A stretch of DNA of 64,000 bases from Streptomyces griseus (GTDB lineage Bacteria > Actinomycetota > Actinomycetes > Streptomycetales > Streptomycetaceae): NCBI RefSeq assembly GCF_900460065.1, contig NZ_UAVD01000036.1, positions 62,001-126,000 on the forward strand. Reading direction: 5' to 3'. Below are positions 1 through 7,965 of this stretch, piece after piece. The notes under the pieces were generated by a model. The model had not been told where the DNA came from and ran no database searches. It saw only the letters and a list, made by a program, of their open reading frames with translations. The position numbers and the translations under genes are program-made. Every line of letters begins with the position of its first letter. The stretch's first letter is position 1.

Positions 1-1269
1 CGGGCCGGTGAGCGAGGACTTCCCGATGTCCCGCACCGGGCGGCGGTTGGTCTCGGTGAAGTAGCCGGTGAGCTGCTGGATGAGCGCCGCCAGGACGATG
101 CCGATGGCCACCGCGACCAGGGCGAAGATCCGCGGGTCGCCACCGTGCCCGGCGATCGCCTCGTCGGTGACCCCGTCCAGCTCGGCGTAGGAGGAGGGCA
201 GGTAGGTGAAGGCGGCGACGGCCACCAGGGCGAGTGAGATGACGGCGGAGATGAAGAAGCCGCGGTTGATCGCGGTCATGCCACTGCGGTCGGCGCGGCG
301 CGGGGCCACGGCGAAGATCCCGATCATCGCGGTGACGACGCCGATCGCCGGAACCATCAGGGGGAAGGCGAGGCCGGAGTCGCCGAACGCGGCCGTACCG
401 AGGATGAGCGCGGCGACGAGCGTCACGGCGTACGACTCGAAGAGGTCGGCGGCCATGCCGGCGCAGTCACCGACGTTGTCCCCCACGTTGTCGGCGATGG
501 TGGCGGCGTTGCGCGGGTCGTCCTCCGGGATGCCCTGCTCCACCTTGCCCACCAGGTCGGCGCCCACGTCCGCCGCCTTCGTGAAGATCCCGCCGCCGAC
601 CCTCATGAACATGGCGATCAGCGCCGCGCCCAGGCCGAACCCCTCCAGCACCTTGGGCGCGTCGGCGGCGTAGACGAGCACCACGCAGGAGGCCCCGAGC
701 AGGCCGAGACCCACCGTGATCATTCCGACCACGCCACCGGTACGGAAAGCGATCTTCATCGCTTTGTGCGAGACAGCGGTGAGATCCTTTTCCGGCTCGC
801 CTTCCGCCGGAGTCGCCTCACGCGCGGCAGCGGCCACCCGCACATTGCTCCGTACGGCGAGCCGCATGCCGATGTATCCGGTCGCCGCCGAGAAAAGCGC
901 ACCGACCAGAAAGAAGAGGGAACGCCCGGCGCGCTGCGACCAGTTGTCGGCCGGCAGCAGGAACAAGAGGAAGAACACGACGACGGAGAAGACACCGACC
1001 GTGCGCAGTTGTCGGGCCAGGTAGGCGTTCGCGCCCTCCTGGACCGCCGCGGCGATCTCCTTCATGCGCCCGGTGCCCTCGCCGGCCGCCAGGACCTGGC
1101 GTACGAGCAGCTGCGCGACGATCAGCGCGGCGACGGCGACGACCGCCACCACGATGACGATCAGCCGGTTGCCGTCGGTGAGTACCGCCGCCGCGAGGGA
1201 GACGGGTCGATCGGAAAGTGCGGATTCTTGCGTCAGTGCTGCCATGGGGGTGGTGAAGAACTCCGCCAT
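1..1269 (-). CDS. hppA: Membrane proton-pumping pyrophosphatase, 3' part outside window
   Basis: Membrane-integral pyrophosphatase that couples hydrolysis of pyrophosphate to H+ export. Only the first 423 codons are here; the frame runs open off the left edge, and the family is normally near 800 residues. Hydrophobic helices alternate with the family's hallmark stretch ADVGADLVGKVE and, shortly after, DDPRNAATIADNVGDNVGD, the substrate and Mg2+ binding segment. The ATG at 1267-1269 has an AGGAGG-type site just upstream (reverse complement of cgtcctcctt). It is the terminal gene on this strand after the bldG pair, separated by a terminator at 1488-1506, so it probably has its own promoter. K+ dependence cannot be judged from the part visible. 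Confidence 0.93.
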   Translation of the reverse strand, partial: MAEFFTTPMAALTQESALSDRPVSLAAAVLTDGNRLIVIVVAVVAVAALIVAQLLVRQVLAAGEGTGRMKEIAAAVQEGANAYLARQLRTVGVFSVVVFFLLFLLPADNWSQRAGRSLFFLVGALFSAATGYIGMRLAVRSNVRVAAAAREATPAEGEPEKDLTAVSHKAMKIAFRTGGVVGMITVGLGLLGASCVVLVYAADAPKVLEGFGLGAALIAMFMRVGGGIFTKAADVGADLVGKVEQGIPEDDPRNAATIADNVGDNVGDCAGMAADLFESYAVTLVAALILGTAAFGDSGLAFPLMVPAIGVVTAMIGIFAVAPRRADRSGMTAINRGFFISAVISLALVAVAAFTYLPSSYAELDGVTDEAIAGHGGDPRIFALVAVAIGIVLAALIQQLTGYFTETNRRPVRDIGKSSLTGP

Positions 1270-1436
1270 ACGTCCTCCTTGACGCTCAGCGCTCAAGTCG
1301 TGGACGGATTGTAAGGAGCGGAACCCGATCAAAACAGTGGTCGGGAAGAGAATTGACCACCCTCCCCCTAACGCCGAAAGATCAGCGGAGGGATTCTGCT
1401 CGAATGCAGTAATGAGGCAGGCGCATTACGCGCAGA

Positions 1437-1478
1437 CAATCAAGCAGGCAATCAAGCAGGCAATCAAGCAGGCAATCA
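1437..1478. repeat. 12-bp tandem repeat, 3.5 copies
   Basis: The unit CAATCAAGCAGG is repeated three times without mismatch (1437-1448, 1449-1460, 1461-1472), followed by half a copy. It lies between the hppA promoter side and the terminator at 1488-1506 and is AT-richer than its surroundings. No function is evident. Confidence 0.85.
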
Positions 1479-1487
1479 TAGAAAAAG

Positions 1488-1506
1488 GCCCTGCTCAGCA
1501 GGGCCC
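1488..1506 (-). terminator. Hairpin with T-tract on the minus strand
   Basis: GGCCCTGCT and AGCAGGGCC form a perfect 9-bp stem with a 1-base centre. On the minus strand the stem is followed by TTTTTC, which makes a classical intrinsic terminator for transcripts arriving from the anti-sigma/bldG side. Confidence 0.75.
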
Positions 1507-1764
1507 GGGAAAACGAAACATCATCCGCGCGGCTCGACGCCCACGATCCTCGCCTCCCGGGGTCCGGAGGGCGAATCCCCACCCCGGCGCCTCAGCCTCT
1601 CCGCGCCTCACAGCCACGACGTCCCATGGCCTTCCCGCGTCCACGGCGTCCGGCAGCACGGGCAGAGGTACAGGAACGACGGACGCCGCCATGTGCGCGT
1701 GCGTACGCGAGCGGTAGGGGGCGGAGCCGACAGAGCGGGGACAGGCCGCCTCAGACGCCGGCAT
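1495..1764 (-). CDS. Doubtful small hypothetical protein
   Basis: Open frame of 89 codons between the anti-sigma-like gene and hppA. Third codon positions are mostly G or C, as in real Streptomyces genes, but no ribosome binding site precedes the ATG, the protein shows no recognisable domain, and its stop codon sits inside the terminator stem. It may be a chance frame in the 3' untranslated region of the bldG transcript. An internal ATG after the motif RTHAH would give a shorter product. I do not recognise it. Confidence 0.22.
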   Translation of the reverse strand: MPASEAACPRSVGSAPYRSRTHAHMAASVVPVPLPVLPDAVDAGRPWDVVAVRRGEAEAPGWGFALRTPGGEDRGRRAARMMFRFPGPC

Positions 1765-1811
1765 GAGGACTCACGGCGCAGGTGCCGACCCTCGACGGGG
1801 CCCGCCACCTT

Positions 1812-2282
1812 TCAGGGGCGCACCGCGGCGTCGGCCGTCGGCCAGCTCATGCGGATCACTCCGCCGCCCGCACCGGATCGAACCTCCACGTCGTCGACGA
1901 GACCGCTGATGACCGCGAGGCCCATCTCGTCCTCGCCCTCACCGTCCGTCTCGGGATCGGGCCGGTCCGGCCCCGCTCCGGAGTCGCCGGAGCTGTTGCC
2001 CGACCCGGACGTGGCGAGGTCCCCGCCGGGGCCGGGAACGCTGTCCCCGACCTCGATGGAGAACGCCTTCTCCTCCTCGGTCAACGCGACGCTGACCGGC
2101 TCGGTGATGCCGTGGCTGCGATGCAGCCCGACCGCGCGGCTGCACGCCTCCCCGACGGCGAGCCTGACCTCGTCGAGCACCGCCTCGTCGACGCCGGCCC
2201 TGCGCGCCACGGCGGCCGCCACCAGGCGGGCCGTCCTGACATGTTCAGGCTGGGCGCTGAAGCGGAGTTCAACGGTGGCCAT
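1812..2282 (-). CDS. Anti-sigma-factor-type ATP-binding protein next to bldG
   Basis: A 156-aa protein of the RsbW/SpoIIAB-like HATPase group that likely pairs with the anti-anti-sigma factor BldG encoded just upstream. The ATG at 2282 follows GAGGGGGATGTC, a good ribosome binding site, so the longer frame upstream is not used. The conserved N-box region reads LDEVRLAVGEACSRAV, and the C-terminal part MGLAVISGLVDDVEV followed by GGGVIRMSW fits the G-box end of the ATP pocket. An acidic, glycine/serine-rich linker (about residues 95-125) separates the two parts. From memory this matches the gene cotranscribed with bldG in S. coelicolor (SCO3548). The sigma factor it controls cannot be read from here. 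Confidence 0.85.
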   Translation of the reverse strand: MATVELRFSAQPEHVRTARLVAAAVARRAGVDEAVLDEVRLAVGEACSRAVGLHRSHGITEPVSVALTEEEKAFSIEVGDSVPGPGGDLATSGSGNSSGDSGAGPDRPDPETDGEGEDEMGLAVISGLVDDVEVRSGAGGGVIRMSWPTADAAVRP

Positions 2283-2481
2283 GACATCCCCCTCAAACGT
2301 TCGGGCGTACGCCTCAGAGGCCCCGGGCATGTCGCCCGGCACCCCTGCTCTCCTCCTCCGGAAGCCGACAAAGCCGACAGCCGACCCAAGGGTCGACCGC
2401 CTGCCCGTCACGGCCCACACGCTGCCGCTGCCGGCCTGCTCACTGCCTGCCGACCGGCCCGGGGGCCGACCCGCTCCGACC

Positions 2482-2835
2482 TCAGTCGGTGGCGGCGACA
2501 GCCTCGTCGACCGTGGTGTGAATCGGGAACACCTTGGTCAGACCCGTGATCCGGAAGATCTTGAGAATGCGCTCCTGGTTGCAGACCAGGCGCAACGAGC
2601 CCTCATGGGCCCGGACACGCTTCAAGCCGCCCACGAGCACGCCGAGGCCGGTGGAGTCGAGGAAGTCGACGCCTTCCATGTCGACAACCAGGTGGTAGCT
2701 GCCGTCATTCACCAACTCGACCAACTGCTCGCGCAGCTTGGGCGCGGTATACACATCAATCTCGCCACCGACCTCGACGACCGTACGGTCGCCACCAGGC
2801 CCGGACACATTGCGAGTCGACAGGGACAGGTCCAC
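2482..2835 (-). CDS. bldG: BldG anti-anti-sigma factor (STAS domain)
   Basis: STAS-domain regulator of morphological differentiation and antibiotic production in Streptomyces; phosphorylation of a serine switches its binding to anti-sigma proteins. The 117-aa product has the expected core EVGGEIDVYTAPKLREQL and the phosphorylation motif DFLDSTGLGVLVGG, with the target serine at residue 61. The start is GTG at 2835 (V read as M, then DLSLSTR). Compared with my memory of the S. coelicolor protein there is a short Gly/Pro/Ser insertion near residue 11. It is cotranscribed in order with the ATPase gene downstream and divergent from the helicase gene. Confidence 0.95.
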   Translation of the reverse strand: MDLSLSTRNVSGPGGDRTVVEVGGEIDVYTAPKLREQLVELVNDGSYHLVVDMEGVDFLDSTGLGVLVGGLKRVRAHEGSLRLVCNQERILKIFRITGLTKVFPIHTTVDEAVAATD

Positions 2836-2914
2836 GGATCCTCCAGCACCTTGCTATCGAGCGGTCGCCCCTCGGTCTCCCCGACGGAGGCCAGGGGACG
2901 GATCGCCAGCCGCG

Positions 2915-5383
2915 ATGGCATTCAATCACTTACCAGCAGCCATGCACGACGCCTTGGGACCATTGTCCGTCACGCCAGTGACACACTCGGTGCCGATGGC
3001 CAAGAATCACCGTCCCGGACGACCACCCGAGAGTGGGGGCTCCCGCCCCTCTCCCGCCATGATCCTCGACCGGCTCGCCACAGGGGCGGGCCGGGCCGCG
3101 CGCATCACTCATACGGAGCACCTGCCCCCACGATCGGGAACCCATGCCATCTGGCCGGATCGCATCCGGCCAGAAGTGATCTCGGCGATCGAACGGGCCG
3201 GGATCGCCCATCCGTGGGCCCACCAGGCGACCGCGGCGGAACACGCGCTGGACGGCGAATCGGTCGTGATCGCCACCGGGACCGCCTCCGGGAAGTCCCT
3301 CGCGTACCTCGCGCCGGTCCTCAGCACCCTGCTGGACGGCTCGGAGGCCCCCAACGGCCGCGGGGCCACCGCCCTGTACCTCGCCCCCACCAAGGCCCTG
3401 GCAGCCGACCAGCGGCGCTCCGTGAAGGCGCTCGCGGCCCCGCTCGGCCACGCCGTCAGGCCCGCGGTCTACGACGGCGACACCCCCGTCGAGGAACGCG
3501 AATGGGTGCGGCAGTACGCGAACTACGTCCTGACCAACCCCGACATGCTGCACCGCGGCATACTGCCCTCCCACCCCCGCTGGGCGTCCTTCCTGCGCGC
3601 CCTGCGGTACGTCGTGATCGACGAGTGCCACACCTACCGGGGCGTCTTCGGCTCCCACGTCGCCCAGGTCCTGCGCCGGCTACGCCGTCTGTGCGCCCGC
3701 TACGGGGCCGAACCGGTCTTCCTGCTCGCCTCGGCCACGGCGGCCGATCCCGCGGCCGCAGCCGGGCGTCTGACGGGTCTGCCGGTCCGGGAGGTGTCCG
3801 ACGACGCCTCCCCGCGCGGTGAGCTGGTCTTCGCCCTGTGGGAGCCCCCGCTGACCGACCTGCACGGCGAGAAGGGCGCACCCGTTCGGCGGACCGCCAC
3901 GGCCGAGACCGCCGACCTCCTCACCGACCTGACCCTCCAGGACGTCCGCTCGGTCGCCTTCGTCCGTTCCCGGCGCGGCGCGGAACTGATCTCGATGATC
4001 GCCAAGGAGCGCCTCGCGGAGGTCGACCGCTCGCTGCCGAAGCGGGTCGCCGCCTACCGCGGGGGCTACCTGCCCGAGGAGCGCCGGGCCCTGGAGCGGG
4101 CGCTGCACTCCGGCGAACTGCTCGGTCTGGCGGCTACCACCGCCCTGGAACTGGGCATCGACGTCTCCGGCCTCGACGCGGTCGTCATCTCCGGCTACCC
4201 GGGCACGCGGGCGTCCCTCTGGCAGCAGGCGGGCCGGGCCGGCCGCTCGGGGCAGGGCGCCCTGGCCGTCCTCGTGGCCCGGGACGACCCGCTGGACACG
4301 TACCTGGTCCACCACCCCGAGGCCCTGTTCCAGCAGCCCGTGGAGTCGACGGTGCTGGACCCGGACAACCCCTACGTCCTCGCCCCCCACCTCTGCGCCG
4401 CGGCTGCCGAGCTGCCGCTGACCGAGCCCGACATCGCCCTCTTCGGCCCGGCCGTGCCCGAGCTGCTGCCGCAGCTGGAGGCGGCGAAACTGCTGCGCAG
4501 ACGGGCGTCGGGCTGGCACTGGACGCGCCGCGAACGGGCCGCCGACCTGGCCGACATCCGGGGCGGTGGCGGCCGCCCCGTCCAGATCGTCGAGGAGGGC
4601 ACCGGCCGGCTGCTGGGCACCGTCGACGAGGCCGCCGCCCACACGGCCGTCCACGAGGGAGCCGTCCATCTCCACCAGGGCCGCACCCACCTGGTCCGGA
4701 AACTGGACCTGGAGGACTCCGTGGCCCTCGTCGAGCAGGCCGAACCCCCGTACTCGACGGTCGCCCGCGACACCACGGCCATCACCGTCCTGGAGACCGA
4801 CACCGAGATCCCCTGGGGCCAGGGACGGCTCTGCTACGGCTCCGTCGAGGTCACCAACCAGGTCGTCTCCTTCCTCCGCCGGAAGCTGATCACCGGGGAG
4901 GTCCTGGGCGAGACGAAGCTCGACCTGCCGCCCCGCACGCTGCGCACCCGCGCCGTCTGGTGGACGGTCACCGAGGACCAACTCGACGCCGCCCGCATCA
5001 ACCCGGAGATCCTCGGCGGCGCACTCCACGCCGCCGAACACGCCTCGATCGGACTGCTTCCCCTCTTCGCCACCTGCGACCGCTGGGACATCGGCGGCGT
5101 GTCCGTACCGCTGCACCCGGACACGCTGCTGCCGACGGTCTTCGTCTACGACGGCCACCCGGGAGGCGCCGGATTCGCCGAGCGGGCCTTCCACACCGCC
5201 CGCACCTGGCTGACGGCGACCCGGGAGGCCATCGCGTCCTGCGAGTGCGAGGCGGGCTGCCCCTCCTGCATCCAGTCCCCCAAGTGCGGCAACGGCAACG
5301 AGCCCCTGCACAAACGCGGAGCCGTACGCCTGCTCACCGAACTCCTCAGGGCGGCACCCCCGGAACCGGACGGACCGGCATAG
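2915..5383 (+). CDS. DEAD/DEAH-box helicase with C-terminal Zn/DUF1998-type domain
   Basis: Superfamily 2 helicase of 822 aa, of the YprA/MrfA-like group with a cysteine-rich C-terminal domain. Walker A is ATGTASGKS (about residues 120-128), the DEAD-type box reads VVIDECHTYRG, and the second RecA domain has the arginine-finger region QQAGRAGRSGQG. The tail carries a cysteine cluster, CECEAGCPSC then KCGNGN, typical of the domain linked to DUF1998 and to MrfA, a repair helicase of Bacillus. I chose ATG 2915, which gives the start MAFNHLPA expected from homologues; the frame is open upstream to 2738, but that stretch overlaps the bldG start. Transcription is divergent from bldG. Confidence 0.9.
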   Translation: MAFNHLPAAMHDALGPLSVTPVTHSVPMAKNHRPGRPPESGGSRPSPAMILDRLATGAGRAARITHTEHLPPRSGTHAIWPDRIRPEVISAIERAGIAHPWAHQATAAEHALDGESVVIATGTASGKSLAYLAPVLSTLLDGSEAPNGRGATALYLAPTKALAADQRRSVKALAAPLGHAVRPAVYDGDTPVEEREWVRQYANYVLTNPDMLHRGILPSHPRWASFLRALRYVVIDECHTYRGVFGSHVAQVLRRLRRLCARYGAEPVFLLASATAADPAAAAGRLTGLPVREVSDDASPRGELVFALWEPPLTDLHGEKGAPVRRTATAETADLLTDLTLQDVRSVAFVRSRRGAELISMIAKERLAEVDRSLPKRVAAYRGGYLPEERRALERALHSGELLGLAATTALELGIDVSGLDAVVISGYPGTRASLWQQAGRAGRSGQGALAVLVARDDPLDTYLVHHPEALFQQPVESTVLDPDNPYVLAPHLCAAAAELPLTEPDIALFGPAVPELLPQLEAAKLLRRRASGWHWTRRERAADLADIRGGGGRPVQIVEEGTGRLLGTVDEAAAHTAVHEGAVHLHQGRTHLVRKLDLEDSVALVEQAEPPYSTVARDTTAITVLETDTEIPWGQGRLCYGSVEVTNQVVSFLRRKLITGEVLGETKLDLPPRTLRTRAVWWTVTEDQLDAARINPEILGGALHAAEHASIGLLPLFATCDRWDIGGVSVPLHPDTLLPTVFVYDGHPGGAGFAERAFHTARTWLTATREAIASCECEAGCPSCIQSPKCGNGNEPLHKRGAVRLLTELLRAAPPEPDGPA

Positions 5384-5762
5384 CCCGGCTGCCGGCCGAC
5401 GCTCCGTCCCCGGGACCGACGGGAGGGCCGGCCCGGGCCCTGACAGCGGGCAGGTAGGGCCCGAATCCCGAGCGGGCGGTCACATCGGCGATCTCCCCTC
5501 GCACCACGCAGCGAACGAGCACGGCCCCCTGCGCCAGGGCCACTCGCCTGGCCGTCCCGCACGCGGCCACCGCCCCTTCCAGCGCCCGGTCCGCGGCCGC
5601 GAGGGCCGCCAGATCCGCGGCCCCACCCGCCCGGTGACGGGCAGCCACGGCCTGTCCCAGGGCGAGCACCACGGCGAACACGGTGCAGAGGCCGGCCGCG
5701 GCGACAGCCACCCAGACCGTCGCCACCCCTCGGTCAGCACCGGGGCCCGCACACCGGATCAC
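5346..5762 (-). CDS. TadE-like protein of the Rv3654c type
   Basis: Last gene of the Tad operon. A single N-terminal membrane helix follows the signature DRGVATVWVAVAAAGL, and the rest is alanine/arginine-rich with AVAARHRAGGAADLAALAAADRAL, typical of the actinobacterial helicase/secretion-neighbour TadE-like family. Its stop overlaps the 3' end of the helicase gene by 38 bp, tail to tail, as in other Streptomyces. I start at GTG 5762, which places the helix near the N-terminus. The frame is open to an ATG at 6044, but the extra 94 residues are low-complexity Arg/Gly/Glu encoded by a pyrimidine-rich tract, so they are probably not translated. Confidence 0.72.
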   Translation of the reverse strand: MIRCAGPGADRGVATVWVAVAAAGLCTVFAVVLALGQAVAARHRAGGAADLAALAAADRALEGAVAACGTARRVALAQGAVLVRCVVRGEIADVTARSGFGPYLPAVRARAGPPVGPGDGASAGSRAMPVRPVPGVPP

Positions 5763-6114
5763 GATGGGGCGCGCGATGCGGCGTGCAATCCAGACTGCGA
5801 TGCGCCCTTCTGGACGGCACGTCCTCCGGTCCGCGCCACACTCCATCCTCCGGCCCATACCTCTCCCCTCCCCCACTCTCCCTCTGCCCTTGCCTCGCCC
5901 CTGCTCTCCCCCGGCCTTTCGCTCTCCCCGGCCCTCTGGACTCTGCATCTCTGGCCCTCTGGCCTCCGCTCTCTGCTCTCTGCTCTTTGGCCTCACTCCG
6001 CTCGCGCTCCGTCCCCCTGCCTCGGCCTCGTCAGCCCCCGGCACAACCCCGCAGCCGAGATCTGCCCCGGCAACGGCAACCGTCCAGTCCCCCGACCGTC
6101 CATTCCTCTGGCCC

Positions 6115-6600
6115 TTACGGTCCGGCGTCCCCCACCGTGTCCTCCGCCAGGGCTGCCGCCTCGGCGCGCAACGTCAGGGCCAGCACGCCCGGCCCCGGGG
6201 TCGGAGCCTCCACCCGGACGCGCCACAGGTCTCCCGCCCGCCCCACCTCGACCCGGGCACCGTGGGGCGCCGCGGCTCGGGCGGCTTCCCGGACCGCCGC
6301 CTCCGGCTCCGAACGGGCCGCCGCACGCGCCCCCGCACGCGCCGCGTCCACGCAGCGAATCTGGTCCGAGGCCGCCATCAACGCCCACAACAGCGCCATG
6401 ACGAAGGCCACCAGCACCGGGATCACCACGGCCGCCTCCGCGGTCACAGCACCCCGGTCGCCGATCCCACCGCCCGGCCCGGGCTGGCGCCCGTACAGCC
6501 CCTGCTGCCGCCTTCGCTTCCGCCCCCGGGGGTGGCCCCGGCCCGAGGCCACGGGCCCCTCCCTGGGGCAGGGGCCCGGCCGGGTCTCAGAACTTCGCAT
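6115..6600 (-). CDS. tadE: TadE-family pseudopilin-like membrane protein
   Basis: A 161-aa TadE-like protein with the family's processing-like motif DRGAVTAEAAVVIPVLVAF starting the single membrane helix, followed by an Ala/Arg-rich extracellular part (AARAGARAAARSEPEAA). It belongs to the Tad/Flp pilus assembly system. The ATG at 6600 lies inside the last codons of the DUF4244 gene fragment (14-bp overlap). The first 45 residues are Arg/Gly/Pro-rich and could be shorter if an internal GTG is used. Because a 9.5-kb element now separates it from the tadA-tadC genes, its expression from the original operon promoter is doubtful. Confidence 0.8.
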   Translation of the reverse strand: MRSSETRPGPCPREGPVASGRGHPRGRKRRRQQGLYGRQPGPGGGIGDRGAVTAEAAVVIPVLVAFVMALLWALMAASDQIRCVDAARAGARAAARSEPEAAVREAARAAAPHGARVEVGRAGDLWRVRVEAPTPGPGVLALTLRAEAAALAEDTVGDAGP

Positions 6601-6698
6601 CGAGCGCGTCCTCCACCAGCGACTGGAGGGCCGACAGCACCGGCCCGCTGTTCACCACCTTGTAGAGCACCGCCGCGAAGGCGCACGCGGCGATGGTT
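6587..6698 (-). pseudogene. 3' half of DUF4244 (Flp pilin-like) gene, split by insertion
   Basis: On the minus strand this reads IAACAFAAVLYKVVNSGPVL and on to LVEDALDAKF then stop, the conserved C-terminal half of the short DUF4244 proteins that resemble Flp pilins. It has no start of its own. The reading frame breaks at the GGTT at 6695-6698 (AACC on this strand). The matching 5' half is at 16238-16408, and joining the two across one copy of GGTT restores an uninterrupted 88-codon gene. Confidence 0.9.
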
Positions 6699-6774
6699 AT
6701 CTATAGGGGAAATCGGCCTGCAGGCACATGCGTGCTGGGTCGCTAGAGCTGCGCCTCTGAAGGGTATCCGCTAG

Positions 6775-7965
6775 GTGTCTGGCACGTCTGCTACGTTCGC
6801 TCTCATGTCCACTCGGTATGCGGCTGAACGTGCAATCTCACCCCACGACGGATCGGTCTCGTGGGTGGTGGTCTCTTCGGACTACGAACTTCATGCTGAG
6901 GCCACGGCCTTCTTGGCGAGTCTTCGGAGGGTGGACCGCTCGATCAACACGGAACGCACTTACGCCGGCCGGGTGGCTCTGTACCTGACGTACTGCGCCG
7001 TGCACGGTCTGGACTGGAAGAAGCCCGGGTTGCCGTGGCTGGCACGGTTCCTGCACTGGCTCGTCGACGAACCGCTTCCGTCGCGAGCCAAGAACAAGCC
7101 CGCAAGCCCGCGGTTCCGCACGAAGAAGACCGCGAACCAGATCATGACCACGGTCTGCGGTTTCCTGACGTTCTGCGGCCTGCAGAAGTGGGTGGACCAG
7201 GAGACGGTCAACCAGCTCTCCGAGCAGAAGTACCTGTCGTATCTGCCGCCGGGCTACGACCCGGGCGAGGATGGGCAGTTCCGCACGGTCCGGGCCAAGG
7301 CGATCAAGTTCGAGGTGGCGGTAGAGGGCTACGCGTGGCTGAACCCTGAGCAGTTCGCCAAGGTCATCGGCCTGACTCGGCGGGCTCGGGACCGTTTCCT
7401 GGTCGCGCTGCTGGGCGGCACGGGCATACGGATCGGCGAGGCCTTGGGCTTGCGGCGGGAGGACATGCACTTGCTGTCGAATTCGTCCGCGCTAGGCTGT
7501 CAGATCTCAGGCCCGCACGTGCATGTTCGGCGGCGCCAGGAGAACTCCAACGGGGCTCTGGCCAAGGCCCGTATGCCCCGCTGGATCCCGGTGACGGCCG
7601 AGCTGGTGACGTACTACGCCGACTACTGCTTCGAGCGGGACCAGGTGGCCGAGGCTGCCTACAGCGACATGGTCTTCGTCAATCTGTTCCGGCCGCCGCT
7701 GGGCCGGGCGATGACCTACCACAACGCCAAGGATCTGTTCGACCGGCTGGCGAAGCAGGCGGGCTTCGAAGCCCGCCCCCACATGCTGCGACACACCGCT
7801 GCGACTACCTGGATCCGCAACAAGGTCCCGCGCGATGTGGTGCAGAACCTGATGGGGCACGTGTCGGAGTCTTCGATGGAGCCATACGTGCATGCCACTG
7901 ACGAGGACAAGCGCGAGGCCGTCGAACGCGTCGCCGCGATCCGGAAAGGCCAGGTCCAGGCGTGA
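6775..7965 (+). CDS. tnpA: Tyrosine recombinase, TnpA-like transposition protein
   Basis: First of three cotranscribed transposition genes; 396 aa. An N-terminal SAM-like core-binding region (SINTERTYAGRVALYLTYC) is followed by the catalytic domain. Its residues are visible: Arg219 in GTGIRIGEALGL, His336-x-x-Arg339-His340 in PHMLRHTAATTW, Gly361-His362 in NLMGHVSESS, and the nucleophile Tyr371 in MEPYVHATDE. The start is GTG 6775; an ATG at 6805 (MSTRYAAE) is an alternative and neither has a strong ribosome binding site. Its stop overlaps the next gene's GTG by 4 bp. TnpA of Tn554 has a similar size (about 360 aa). It likely performs excision and integration together with the next protein. 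Confidence 0.9.
   Translation: MSGTSATFALMSTRYAAERAISPHDGSVSWVVVSSDYELHAEATAFLASLRRVDRSINTERTYAGRVALYLTYCAVHGLDWKKPGLPWLARFLHWLVDEPLPSRAKNKPASPRFRTKKTANQIMTTVCGFLTFCGLQKWVDQETVNQLSEQKYLSYLPPGYDPGEDGQFRTVRAKAIKFEVAVEGYAWLNPEQFAKVIGLTRRARDRFLVALLGGTGIRIGEALGLRREDMHLLSNSSALGCQISGPHVHVRRRQENSNGALAKARMPRWIPVTAELVTYYADYCFERDQVAEAAYSDMVFVNLFRPPLGRAMTYHNAKDLFDRLAKQAGFEARPHMLRHTAATTWIRNKVPRDVVQNLMGHVSESSMEPYVHATDEDKREAVERVAAIRKGQVQA

Noticed and set aside
1693..3822. Plus-strand 709-codon frame over bldG and the anti-sigma gene
   Set aside because: Shadow of the real genes; the minus-strand products are recognisable and the plus frame is Arg/Pro-rich without motifs.
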